In this document: positions 9,733 through 21,160 of the stretch, piece after piece
How positions within the stretch are numbered: position 1 is the stretch's first letter
Layout: the number at the start of each line of letters is the position of its first letter
Source: Morchella semilibera
Lineage: Eukaryota > Ascomycota > Pezizomycetes > Pezizales > Morchellaceae
Length of the DNA stretch: 64,000 nt
Assembly (NCBI GenBank): GCA_009192285.1
Contig: WBVU01000005.1
Location: forward strand, 434,001 to 498,000
Direction: 5' to 3'
The notes under the pieces: model-generated
What the model saw: only the letters and a program-made list of their open reading frames with translations
Databases searched by the model: none
Told to the model about the DNA's origin: nothing
Translations under genes and position numbers: made by a program

Positions 9733-11870
9733 TTATTCTTTAGAGGCTTTTCCTGCCATTCTTTTTCCTTTTTGAGTCATCCGTTCTTCTTTTACCTTTT
9801 CTTTTTCGCTTAAAAGAATAGCCCGGGCCTCAGCTTTATACATTTTCTCTTCTTCTTTTTTAAGCCTTTTGCATTCCTTCTCCTCCATCTTTAACATATG
9901 CTCTGAATTCTTTTTCTCAATATCCTCTATCCTCTGTTTCTTTACTTCTTCCTTTCTTTGCTTTTCTTCCTCCCTTTTCTGTTTCTTCCATACCTCCTCG
10001 ATATCCTTTTCGTCATGTTTCTTTTTCAATTCCATCAAAACCGTTTCTTTTTCCAATACTACGGCCGTATTTGTATTGAGATGTCGTGTGTCTCGTTTAC
10101 CCTCCTTCTCTTTTTGCATTATCGTTTCACGTGAATGCTTTTCTCCAGCTTCATGCATTAGCACCTGAGTACTATTTGCTATATTTCCCTCCGCAAGTTT
10201 CCGATAAAGTGTACGCTGATAACATCAGCAAACTCAACTTATGACTGCAGTCTCCCAACAGTCTCCCGGGTCTCCTGAGAGTCTCCTGAGACTCCTGGAG
10301 ATTTTTTGAGTCTCCTGAGGCTCAGGAGACATCAGGAGACAAATGAAGTCTTGCTGATGAAGTTGAACGTGGACTATTTGATTCGAGAGTCAAAAGAGCT
10401 AGATTGAGCAGATTTTGTACCGATTGTGGTATTGTAGGTATTGATGGATTGAACGTTAAAAGGGAATGAGGATCATTAGATGGGGGTTCGTTGTTCCGCC
10501 CGCTTTTCTTGGCATCGTCCAAGCTCCCTGTTACTTCTACTTCGCCGGGACAAGTTAAGGTATCTAATATTATTGAAGGGTTATAAGGATAAATTCCAGT
10601 TGCACAAAATCCGGCTTTAATATTAGCACTGGTAAAGGCCTTTGTGCGTGCTTTTGCTAACAGATTTGTAAAGGTGTTTTTAGTGACCAAGATTCGGCAT
10701 TCTGTTACTTCTTGTCAATAGTACTTTTTTAAAAGACCAAAAACTCCAACATCCAATGGCTGAAGTACATGCTACGTATGTGATGGAAGACAGAACGGAA
10801 TTATCTTATGATCCAAACAGAACTCAACGATTTCCAGCTGCATGTGTGATTCGAAACCATCAAATATCAATAGATGCCAACTTCCATTTGCCCTATACCA
10901 ATTAGACCAATATTCATTCTATATTAAAGTTATACTAACCTTTCTTTACTTTCGGGCTCAAATATCAACTTCAAATATTTGTAACACAGTTGAGTCGTAT
11001 TATATCCTTTTGCCAAATGTCGATACTACCAATTTTCTGCTTTAGCATCTTGGTACCAACCAGCCAAATGATGCATTCCTTTGAATATAATCAACGGTGT
11101 TATGTGAAACCCATCAGCACTGATCGATTCAACAACACTACATGACTCTCTATTCTTGCATTCCTTGAAAGCTGAGTTTCGACGGATATGCCGACATATT
11201 CTTCTTACTTTGTCGCCCGCTCCAAGAATAAATCCTGATTCGTCAAGATTGTATGTATTTTGCTCCTCTATTTTCTACTTGTCGACTGTATATTTAAGCT
11301 TTCCAGATTATGTCAGTAGTAAGTCATAGTATTTAAACAATGGAATTATGACAAACTCACTTTTGTGAAAAAATCATTCATCATTATCCAATTTACCGCA
11401 TTGGATCGGTTGGTACTAATTGCTTTTACCACTAAATAACGACAATCTTCATTGCGTGCAAGAAATCGATAAAACCAGTCTTTTCCGATTGTATACTTTG
11501 GGGTCCTTCGATGCAGAATAGTGTGTGCAAGGTCCATGACTTGTAATCTACTTGCTGGTATATTATAGTCATCCAAAAGAAAAAGTCGTTGAACTAAAAC
11601 TCTTTCTTCTTCCACTGATCAAAGTTGTTGTTCCGCATGCGCTTCTTCTCGTGTTTTCTGTGCAGGATTTTTAATATGTCGACGTAACGTAGCTTCAGGA
11701 ATATTGTAGAGTTTGGATAATTCATTCACAATCGGTTTATGCTGGTTTTGAGGATCATCTTGGAATTTTTTCAATTCCGCATAGTAATGACTTCGTGCTA
11801 GTATTAATCGTTCATTTCGTGTATATTCGCAAGTATGATCGAGTAACGGAAGTTCAGTTTCTTTAGACAT
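9733..11870 (-). pseudogene. pogo/Fot1-like transposase, decayed
   Basis: Protein homology to the intact transposase at 52205-54188 runs through the whole stretch in the same order. It has an N-terminal psq-type HTH (MSKETELP..., start 11870), a CENP-B type HTH (KYTIGKDWFYRFLARNE) and the DDE core with YNLDESGF, IFDGFESH and QPLDVGVF. The distal part has GFCATGIYPYNPS and a Lys/Glu-rich coiled-coil tail. An in-frame TGA (11619-11621) interrupts the HTH region, and further stops occur in the core (after ENW, after PSHT, after KKYY). A MITE sits at 10223-10359. Two introns match those of the intact gene. The stops mostly need transversions, so this does not look like RIP. No clear TIRs were found. 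Confidence 0.85.
10223..10359 (+). mobile_element. 137-bp MITE, CATCAGCAA family, copy 2
   Basis: It has the same length and 9-bp ends as 7097-7233, with a very similar interior. The flanks are AA (10221-10222 and 10360-10361). Removal with one AA rejoins the transposase frame on the minus strand (SPRST|YQRTLYRKLAEG). Confidence 0.9.
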
Positions 11871-12790
11871 TTTGCAATTGAACTGACGTTGGGGTGTGTC
11901 GTGAAAAGTAAACAAACAGAAATCAAAAATACGCGTAGATTCTGTTTATATTTGTCATATTTTTGCAAACTATATATATTCGCTATGGCCGTTTTCTGTT
12001 ATTAATACTAGCCTCATATAGCATTTTAGCCACAATATTACCTATTTTCGTCATACGACCCGTTTCGTCAAGAGACTCAGGATTACTGCAGCGGCACAAA
12101 TCGTAACGAAATGTGCAAGGGTGCCATAAACCGGCGGGGTCTATGCGGCTCTGCTCTGATGCAATTGGCAAAGAGGGGCCGACCATGCATCCTACTACAT
12201 GTAATACCTTTATTTCAATATACGCAATATATTCTTTTCTGCAATGTGGCCCCCCAAAATTTGGCAGATTTACCAGCGAAAGACCATCCGCACTGCCGTA
12301 ACTCCTCACCACGGTACATATAAAGTACACAGGAGAATTGTGTAAACATTAAATAGTAGATTTGTGTAAATTGACAGCCTGGTGGTGTAATATGACTTTA
12401 TACAACGAGACCAGAGCAAACAACGATGTTTGTGTGTTCACATTATGAATATTTACAAAATTAAATTGTGTATCATTTTAAAAATAATAAGAAAGGTCAC
12501 CATGATCATGGATTGAACCATGGACCACCATCCATGCGAGTTATACGTTATGTAGATTCTATACCACTGTACTAGAGAGAATTAGAGTTTAAATAAAATA
12601 TTCTATTTTTACCGAATCAAGAAATATTAGTTGTGTAAACTACTACTTGTAACTTACTTGTGCTTTCCTCTGTTTTCAGCCACCGCGACGTGGGGCCGCC
12701 TTGGGCAGGATACCATGCAAATCGGAGGTTCCTTGATCACTCCTCCTTAGGTAGATCCTTTTTTTCTGGAGCAAACACTTGCTCTTTTGG
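11871..12790. other. no gene seen
   Basis: This is AT-rich sequence with only short, unsupported frames. Recurrent GTGTAAA motifs appear at 12340-12420 and again at 12930-13020. They suggest an old repeat but give no clear boundary. Confidence 0.5.
12490..12588 (-). other. tRNA-like decayed segment
   Basis: On the minus strand an A-box-like TAGTACAGTGGT is followed 55 bp later by a good B box (GGTTCAATCC). The T-arm pairs as only CATG/CATG, with an 8-nt loop, and no acceptor stem closes. It is probably a tRNA pseudogene or SINE head, not a functional tRNA. Confidence 0.25.
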
Positions 12791-12792
12791 CA

Positions 12793-12842
12793 ATGTATAA
12801 CTGACCCTAACTGACCCTAACTAACCCTAATAAACCCTAACT
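12793..12842 (+). repeat. interstitial telomere-like repeat
   Basis: Four degenerate units containing CCCTAA lie about 10 bp apart (CTGACCCTAACTGACCCTAA and onwards). This matches the fungal TTAGGG telomere motif on the other strand. It is too degenerate to be a working telomere. Confidence 0.5.
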
Positions 12843-14491
12843 AATGGGAGAATCGCGGGACCGGGAAAGGCGCCGCGGGGGGGGGTTCGGAGTCATGCAT
12901 CTACACAGTTTTCCCATCAATAACAATTGTGTAAATAGAAATCGTGTAGATGCAAAATCTTTTCCAAACTTACACAACAGAAATATGCACTATCAGAAAA
13001 ATTGTGAATTTGGGTAAATTGCATGCACTAAACTTTGTGTCACGGTGTCCTACTGATATGCTCTCAAATCTAACCACTGGGGTTACGCAACCTCGGCTCT
13101 ACTTTACCTTGCAACCCTAGAAACTCTTCGCCCCAACACACCACGTCCAATTATAGAATATTGACCTCTGTACAAATTAAGCGGACAATAGGACGGAGCT
13201 CCTGATTGCTACACTAAAGACAGTACTCTAAAGTCTCATAAATACATATACCAAAAAGGTGGCAAGAGCCAAGTTCTAGAGCCCAGGAAAAAACACCACG
13301 TTACAACCGAGAATGATGAAAAAACACTAGGAACATACTTTTCTAAGTATCAAGACCCATGCAAAAATAAAACTCCTAGGAAATAAAAAAAGCCGAAAAC
13401 CAAGGACTTCTTAGGCTCGAAAGCCGAAAATCAAACTTTGTAGAAAATGTGTGGAAATAATAGATCGTAAGTCTTAATTATTATGCTAAAAGAATACGGT
13501 TCTGCAAGCTAATACATATGCCGGGGAGGTGGCATGTCCTAGGCCCACTGACAAATACCCCTCAGTGGAAATGACATTCGGGAATGATAAAAAAAATTCG
13601 GAATAATTCCAAAACAGTGGGGATTGGAGCCTGCGGGCGTAGAGAGTGGTGAGGCGGATACAGGGGTGGGGTGAGTGTAGAGGTGGAGGAAAGGGTGAAC
13701 AAGGACGCTGGGCGGGGACACAGCGGCCTGCTCAGGCTACACACCTTCCTATCACTCCTCACAATCTACCATATTGCGCAACCTCGAATACTCCACTAGG
13801 TGGACGCTATACAAAGGCGCCATAATCACTACATAGTGCACCTCTTCTATTACACGCCCTAAAACAGCAACACCTTCTTTACCTACTTGTTTTGTTGTAC
13901 TCCAACCCCCCCACAACAAGACCTTATTGACCTCCCAACACATAATGCAATCATGATTACGACAATATCCTCCGCCGAGGATACCAAAAAAAAAAGACTA
14001 ACAAATCAAGCCTGTTATAATCTAGTGATGGGCACGGGTTGAGTTCTCATCCTCACAAGCGCAAGGCAGCCCAAGCCAATAGCGGAAGGGCAAAAGGGTT
14101 TATTCTATTTTGGCGGCGTTACAACCCAATCACAGCCAGAATACTGGCCATCAGGACGCCATCTCAAAGCCAAGAAGTTGTGAACTGCGGGGACAGACGA
14201 AGGGATAGTGAGGAAAACATACCCCCGCCGACGCAGAAGACAGCAAAAGCGACCAGAGAATGCAATACTAACTGCCCAACCGGTATGGTTTGGCTTCCAG
14301 AGACTCACCCAGTGTACACTCAAGATCCTAGCGCACTGGATATGAGGCTTCACAACCAGAAACTCAGCGACTACTACCACTAGTCATGGATTATCACTCG
14401 GTCAAAGCCACCTCGATCTATACCACTATTACAAAAGATCCCGACCCTAGCTAAAAAACGCTATACAACCCCCCATGAAGCGACACCATGC
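12843..14491. other. no gene seen; weak internal duplication
   Basis: There is no supported coding frame. Two blocks, near 13225-13330 and 13495-13610, share TACATATRCC followed by AGGTGGCA and, later, a GAATGAT/GATGAAAAA region. They look like a diverged ~110-bp direct repeat. Confidence 0.35.
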
Positions 14492-15295
14492 TACATTAGC
14501 GCCAGTCCGGATATTTCTATAAGTATTATTTTGAGCACTAATACTATGGCATGGTTTTAAAAAGACTTAATTTCGCAAAGACCATTAATTGAACTCAAAA
14601 GCGCGAAGCAGATTATATTTGGTACTCATTTAGAGTCCGTTAAGGCATAATCAATGGTCTTTTGGAGAGAATCATATACAAAGGAACTGTAAGCAATTCA
14701 GGGTTAGGGCTAGGGACAGAGATATCACGTCCTTCCTCTCCATCTCCACACCTCCATCTCCACACCTCCCCCATACTAATCATACATGAGTTGATCGGTG
14801 AATTAAGCAGTATATTCAGTCCAGAAAAGCACCGCACCGAGCAGTGAATCCAAGCAGGGAATCAAGCAGAGAATCAAGCAGAGAATCCAAGCAGCGACTC
14901 GGAATCAAGCAGCGAATCAAGCAGATATGGCAGGTAGATGCGGCAGGTAGGTACGGCAGGCAGGAATGGCAGGTAGGCAGGCAGGTAGGTGAATAGCTGC
15001 AGTGAAGACTTGTGGTAGTTAATCGGGAAGTAAATAAAAACTTAACCTGTGAAATTTACCAGTGAAGAATAAGCGTGAATACTGGCCTACCTGCATATCG
15101 GGGTTTTTTCAGCGAATAAAAAAATTCTTATAGAACTATTATCATGTATTAAAATCATTTACTAAGGATTAATCAAGACATAGGTCAATAAGAGCCTATA
15201 GAAAAAAAAATATTAGAAATCAAAAAAAGTCCTATAATAGAAATATTAATTACTTAATATAGGTTTATATTAATTTAGGAACTAGCGCTAAAGTA
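14492..15295 (+). mobile_element. ~0.8-kb non-autonomous element, copy 1
   Basis: The ends are TACATTAGCGCCAGTCC and, inverted, TACTTTAGCGC, forming an imperfect TIR of about 45 bp. The interior matches 16081-16946 in order: GGTTTTAAAAAG block, GGGTTAGGGCT, a pyrimidine-rich block, GAATCAAGCAG repeats, GCAGGTAGG repeats, GCGTGAATACTGGCCTA, then AT-rich sequence. There is no long frame, so it needs a transposase in trans. Confidence 0.75.
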
Positions 15296-15299
15296 CCTA

Positions 15300-15629
15300 G
15301 CTACATAATGTTCCACCACCCAGGCTGCGCAAATGACATCACTTCCACCACCTACCGGTATACCACCATCAGCCGACCCTATATGGGCTACTGCTACCCC
15401 AGGTGACGTAAGGCGATATCTTGCTAACAACACTCCGGCAAATCAGATACGACTTGCACTCAGCGTGAGCTCTTGATGCGCAAACCTCGCCGCAATCGTG
15501 AGCTATCACCTTCCCTACCAACGATCCAACCACAAACAGCACGACATTTCAACGTAGACCCCCATATATACTGTCTAACTCATATAGTCTAGGCTCATAC
15601 CCCGCCCTCCTACCAGAGGGGCTGGGGCA
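15300..15629. other. no gene seen
   Basis: This is a spacer between the first non-autonomous element and a dispersed repeat. No structure or coding potential was recognised. Confidence 0.5.
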
Positions 15630-15990
15630 TTACCGTTCCGACCTTTCGTGAGATCTTTTCGCGGGAGTATTGGGAGGCCCCCGACTGTAGAAAGGGGTTG
15701 TCGGGGGGCTGTATACATAGGAAAAGAATGTCTCTCGGCATTCTGCGGGCTTCGTTTTGGTCACCGACAGGAAAATCAACTTCTTTTAGCCTCTGGTGGG
15801 CCTTATTTGACTCTCCGAAACCTCTCCGACATGGGAACTAATCTCTTTTAGCACCCCCCGGGCTTCATTCTGGTACCGACATAGTAAATTGATTATGTCA
15901 GGCTCTTACCTGACATGTTGTCGGAAAGTCGATGCTCCAGACCCTACGGTGAGCAGCAAGCTGCTCGTAGAGGATTGGTACGAGACTAGG
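15630..15990 (+). repeat. dispersed repeat family R1, copy 1
   Basis: R1 is rich in TTCCGAC and TGTCGG words. It begins near CGTTCCGAC followed by GTGAGA, holds SCTTCCGACA-type and, in some copies, GATATCACATTT blocks. It ends with a GGTGAGCAGCAAGCTGCTCG region and GGTACGAGACTA. Other copies are at 20.8, 23.7, 42.3, 43.6, 56.2 and 58.5 kb in both orientations. Confidence 0.6.
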
Positions 15991-16080
15991 TGTAGTCTAA
16001 CCCCGCAAGATGTCACCCGCTATATGCCATATCCCGATCACAAGCTCGCCGCCAGCCTTCTTACAGTCATGGAAACAACA

Positions 16081-16946
16081 TACATTAGCGCCAGTCCATA
16101 TATTTCTATAAGTCTTATATATATTTTGAGCATTAATACCGCGGCACGGTTTTAAAAAGCCTTAATTTCGAAAAGACTATTGATTAAGCCCAAGAGGGAG
16201 AAAAATATGATATTTGGTGCCCAGTTTAGCATAATTGAGGGGCTTTTGGAAGAGTTGTAAACTGTAAGTAATTCAGGGTTAGGGCTGGGATTTAGAGATA
16301 TCACCTCCTACCTTCCGAGTCCTTACACCACACCTCCACCTCTACGCCCCCACTTCTACACCTCCTATCTCTACGGCTTCATCCTACAACATCATCTCTA
16401 CAGCTTCATCCCTACACCTCTATCTCCACAGCTTCGTAGGTACCGTAGTGATGGTCTCCTTCTTACCCCCGTCCTACCGAATCATCGCCATCATCCAATA
16501 ACGAGCTAATCAGTGAGTCAGGCAGTGAACTAGGCAGCTAACCCAACACCCAATCAAGCAGCACCCAATCAAGCAGCGAACCAAGCAGGCATTGTAGGCA
16601 GGTGAGCAGGCAGGCAAGCGGGTAAGCAGGTAGGAAAGGTTGCCAGTAGAGAGTAAATGTACATATTAGATAGGGGAATAATCAAGGGTTTCGTTTGTGA
16701 AATCCACCTATGCCAGAAGAAGCGTGAATACTGGCCTATCTACACATGCAGCCTTTTCACCGAATAAAATAGCCTTACCAAGGTATTATCAATGTATTAA
16801 GACAATTTACTAATATAAAGATTAATCGAAACACAGGTCAATAAGGACCATCAAAAGAATAATATTAAAAATCAGAAAGGTCCTATACTAGGCGCAATAT
16901 TGGCTCAATATAGGTTTATATTATTATGTGGACTGGCGCTAAAGTA
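16081..16946 (+). mobile_element. ~0.8-kb non-autonomous element, copy 2
   Basis: This is a direct-orientation homologue of 14492-15295 with the same terminal TACATTAGCGCCAGTCC and GCGCTAAAGTA ends. It is 866 bp against 804 bp because the pyrimidine-rich and CAAGCAG tracts differ in length. No convincing target duplication was found for either copy. Confidence 0.75.
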
Positions 16947-19900
16947 CCTAGGGGCCCTTTTGAATGATGTAGGGACCAGAATGTATTTCCCAACGCCAAA
17001 TGACTACCAGTACCAATATATGGATTAGAAGGCCTCCTCATGCAGTGTAATGAAATTCTGAGGAATACCTGTATCGGGATAAAGTACCGGTTATAGAGAT
17101 AGAATATGGGTTTAAAAAATTAAAAGATAAGGAGGAACTGTCTTTTAAGTTTTCACCACCAGACGAATAGTCTATTCCTAGGTCTATCCTCCACTACTAT
17201 ACTGGGTATGGAATAAGGCTGCGCAAAAAACATCCAACAAATAGATTGGTTACTTCATTACCGTATGGGGCCCCGGAGGTTATAACGAGACGTGCAAACC
17301 TGGAGCGAATAAAAAAAAACAAAAAAAATCAAAGCAGAGCGCATAAACTAGAAGATAACCAGAATGACCACTTTGTCCCTTTCACTTTCCAGAACTTTCC
17401 CTATTCCCTGATTCTCCTCCGCCTGAATTTCTAGCCTGTCTATGGAGCTGGTGTCGAAGCACCCGGCGGTAAAAGCTATGGAAGTTTTAACAAGTAGTGA
17501 ATTTGCCGTGGGAGGTGATCAATCTGATAGTCCTGAGGCTGCTGATTCCAAATATGGGTTTTTCATCTTGGTTGTTGCTGAGCTACTCTCAAAAACGTCG
17601 CCCCTCAAGTGTTGCCGCTACTTAACCAATCCGCATGACAGAAATTAGCTTAATGTCCGCTATATAAGTGTCTATGTTCTTCAAATTCTCTGTATGGTTA
17701 CGTGGTTGTAAAATGTCAAGTAAATCGGTACTGACTGCCCACGACTACCTATACCCCACCTGCCATAACAGCAAATTCTCCATACGCAGGTCTGTAAATC
17801 TGCCACCTTGCCCGTGCTATCTCCAGCCCCCACCCTTTGAGCCCACCTCAACCCCACCGTCACACCAACTACAAGCAGGGGCTATTAAATCAATCATATA
17901 TCATCACTCGATACCGCAGTTGCTAGGTATGCCACCTCCGTCGCCCACAGTGGTGTCTCCTACTTGCATCCTACATTTAACCTCTCGCCCGAACCTCTGC
18001 CCGCATTCCAATCCGCTGCGGTCAAGCTCCACCAATATCGGTGCTAGTCCCCACCACCACCAGCCAGGCCCAGCGTCACCCCTCCCGACCCTGCATCCTA
18101 CAAATATCAACTTCCGCCTCTAACCTAGCCAGCCTGTACTTACAGCCTCTCGCAGACCATTGATTTCACCGCCAAAACTTTATATACAGCAAGCTGTACC
18201 CACCACCTTTCCCAACGTGCTCTCCCCCGCTCGACTAAATGGTGACCACCACCCCCAAACCGCCTCCACCACCACCAGCTCCATTCAACCTACTCTACGG
18301 GCTATAGGGATGACCCGGTTCATTCCCTACACAAAACCCTCCGAAAATGAACCACTTGACCGCACGGTAGAAGAGTAACGATGCCCGGGAGGGACAAAGC
18401 GCGCGGGGAAAGGCGGACGCGAGCGGGGAATGAACAAGGAAAGATTGGACGTCAATATGCAAGTTCCGGTAAAGAATCTCCCTGCTGCAGATTTTGCGGT
18501 ACCGCGCCCGACAGGGGTCCGTCTGGGTTCCCGCGCCCCGCAATCTCGCCAGATAGGCGAGATCCCACTCGCACAGCAATAATTGCAACGCCCCTATCAT
18601 GGGTTTTGGCGCGGGTGGTAGGGTGTGGTTGACCATACAGCGGCCGGCGGTGGCGGTGGCCTGGCGGCTGATATTGTGGCGATTAGACATTCCCGGAGAG
18701 TCTATTTCTAAGGCGTAGTGATGGGATGAGCTTTCCATATTGTGGCCAGAAATGGGATGTTTTGGTAGCGCAGTGCCGTAGAGCGACGGCAGCAGTGTGG
18801 TACTTGTTTAGGATGTCGTATTGTGAGAATGCGCGACATTGTTTTGTGGATAGAGTATTTATTACACTGCCGCGGAAGTGCTGTGCAGCACTACCATTGC
18901 CTGTCACACTCGGATAATTCCCAGGTCATGGTTGTCCGCCTACCCGATCCCCACCAGCGAGTACTATGTTCGCTAGTAGTTCAACACCTACTAGCCAGTA
19001 GCTCTACACCATGAATGAGTATTCCGTCATCACCACTAAATATATATAACCACCCATCATGATAGCTGCAACCATCTCCAAAGCACTACCGAAAGCATAT
19101 ACATTTATCCAGCAAGCGCAAATTTCATGAAGAAAGAAAAGATTCCGCTTACAATAGACGGAGGTTTGTATGCAATAACGAATTAGATGAAAGAAACAGA
19201 AAACAGAGGTCCGGCAGCAACGCGACGGCGAGTGAGATATCATGATTAACAATTCTTGGGGTGCGAAGGATGGTGGCCGGAACGCAGGGCTACAGGGGCG
19301 GAAGGGTGCGGTTGTTGGGTGGTTTCTCAGAGTGGGCTCGACGCCTGGGTGGAGCGGGTGTGTTGTATCATCTTATTTATTTCTATGATATTGTCTGGCT
19401 TGCCCGGCAGCCGCGCGTGGTGCAGGGGTGCGTGTGGGGGGGTGGTTTATATAAATGCACAGCGGGAGGCAGCTATGTAGCGGGTTAGGATGAAGCGCTG
19501 GTGGAGGCCCCCGCGCACGTTCGGAACCAGTGTCCGGCCAACATAGCGCCATTTTGACCGGCCCTGCCGCTGGTTCATAGACCGCTACACCCCGGGACGT
19601 TTTACCGGCACCCAGAGCCCAACCGCAGCAGGGAGCCACTTCCGGCTTTTTTTATGTGTCGTGATGGAGTTATTGGGGTGGCATCGCGTGCAGGACCCCG
19701 CAACGTGCTGGGTGAGGTTCCGTAATCTATGCACCCACCCGTCCGTTAATATGTCATGCGCCTCGGTACCACAATGAAATAACGGGGCTTGGGGTGTGCG
19801 CATGTGTCATTACGACTACATTGTATATGGAATGGCTATGAGTGCTCACGGTGTTGCTAGAACAGGGTTCCGGAACGAGAGAGCTGGGTGGTCGGTACCG

Positions 19901-20575
19901 GTACGAAGCTATATACACAGAAATAGGTAAATCCTGTACTTGGAGTACGATTCGATCCTTAGCTTTTTCATATCTTGTCTTGTTGTGGTCCGCGGCACTT
20001 GCTTACCAGCCAAGAACCAGCTCAGGGCAAATACAAATTTTTACTGTTTCCGTTACTTGCATTTTTTGCTCCTTTTCTTGGCAAGTGCCTCCCCGGCTGG
20101 GGGGTAATGTTGCTACAACGCGGGGTACAGAGAAAGTTTTTTTTAAGGTACGCTCGGACCAAAAGTTTGGACACTTATAGGGAGCTTACCCTCCAGAGAG
20201 CAAAGGGAAAAGGACTGTTGTCTATCGGTACATAGGTGCGACTACATAGGGAGAACATTAGGCTTATCCGAAGGGAATTTCAAGCCGCCGGTAAGAGATA
20301 CATATAAGTACAATTACAGTACTATTAGGGCATGATAGTTGACGCGAGGAACGGAGCATCAATTGCAAGATACGCTGACAAAAATTAACTAAAGACCCTC
20401 AAAATACCCTAACCCTATTTTCCTATAATGTTGCACGAGCAAACTATTTTGGATAGGCCTACGGGTATTCCGATAGCAAATTTACGCTTCCTACCCACTA
20501 GAAAGGAACGGGACCGAAAGGTGGTACCTTTATATCGGGCTTTCAAGCTTTAGATGTATTTATGTAGGGATCCTG
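16947..20575. other. no gene seen
   Basis: The open frames here are short, lack homology that I recognise, and overlap on both strands in GC-rich or Pro-rich low-complexity sequence (e.g. 17668-18123). The Pro/Ser-rich stretch near 17820-18110 resembles low-complexity sequence at 23.9-24.1 and 58.0-58.2 kb and is probably repeat-derived. Confidence 0.45.
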
Positions 20576-20690
20576 CAACCTGCACCTCATGCAGGTACAC
20601 ATAGGCGCATTGCCTTATCGGTAAGGCACCCACCCCTGCATGGCAGGCACAACCGGTAAGAGCCTCATTGTCGGCTCCGGAGATGGTAAA
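20576..20690 (+). repeat. tRNA-like repeat (SINE-head candidate)
   Basis: The segment around GCCTTATCGGTAAGGC (perfect D-arm-like stem) followed by ACCCCTGCATGGC recurs in diverged form at 44223-44262. Both copies are preceded by GGTACACA. The D-arm and a TGC-containing anticodon-like loop are seen, but there is no B box. Confidence 0.3.
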
Positions 20691-20789
20691 AAGGCACTAT
20701 TATTCGACCGTGAGTCCATTCTAATACGGTCGCAGAACTCGATATCCCCCTCCCCTTCCCTGGTATGCTACCCCGTATGATGTTCTCTG

Positions 20790-21160
20790 GGAGTTCTATC
20801 GTACCCACCCCTACAAGCTCGCTACTCATAGGGTCTGTAGCGTTATCGTTCCGACAGGTGTCGGGAAGGGTCCCGACGCTCTCTGGTTCCTGTGTCGGTG
20901 CCTGCAGTGTGATATCGGGCTCTGGGTTGTGATATCGGAGTCCGGAATATGACGTTAGAGGTCGAAATATATATTGGGTTTAACATAGACATCAATATCG
21001 GAGGTCTCAAATGTGATCTCGCGGTCCAAATTGTGATATCTGCGCCACAGTAAACCTTAATTTTAGTGACGGAAGCTAAACAAACCCTGTAAATCAGGCT
21101 CCGGCGGCTCTCCGACCTCCGCCAGCAGCATCTCCGACGTCGGGGAGCTCCGGGTGCTAA
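20790..21160 (-). repeat. dispersed repeat family R1, copy 2
   Basis: In inverse orientation it has the GGGTGGGTACGATAGAAC end, several GATATCGG/GATATCACA-type blocks, a GGAAGCTAAA block and a TCCGACCTCCG end. Confidence 0.55.

Noticed and set aside
12490-12588. Functional tRNA gene
   Set aside because: The B box is good, but no acceptor stem or proper T-arm can be formed.
17668-18123. Pro/Ser-rich 151-codon frame as a gene
   Set aside because: It is low complexity, overlapped by an antisense frame, and resembles other repeat-derived low-complexity tracts in the window.
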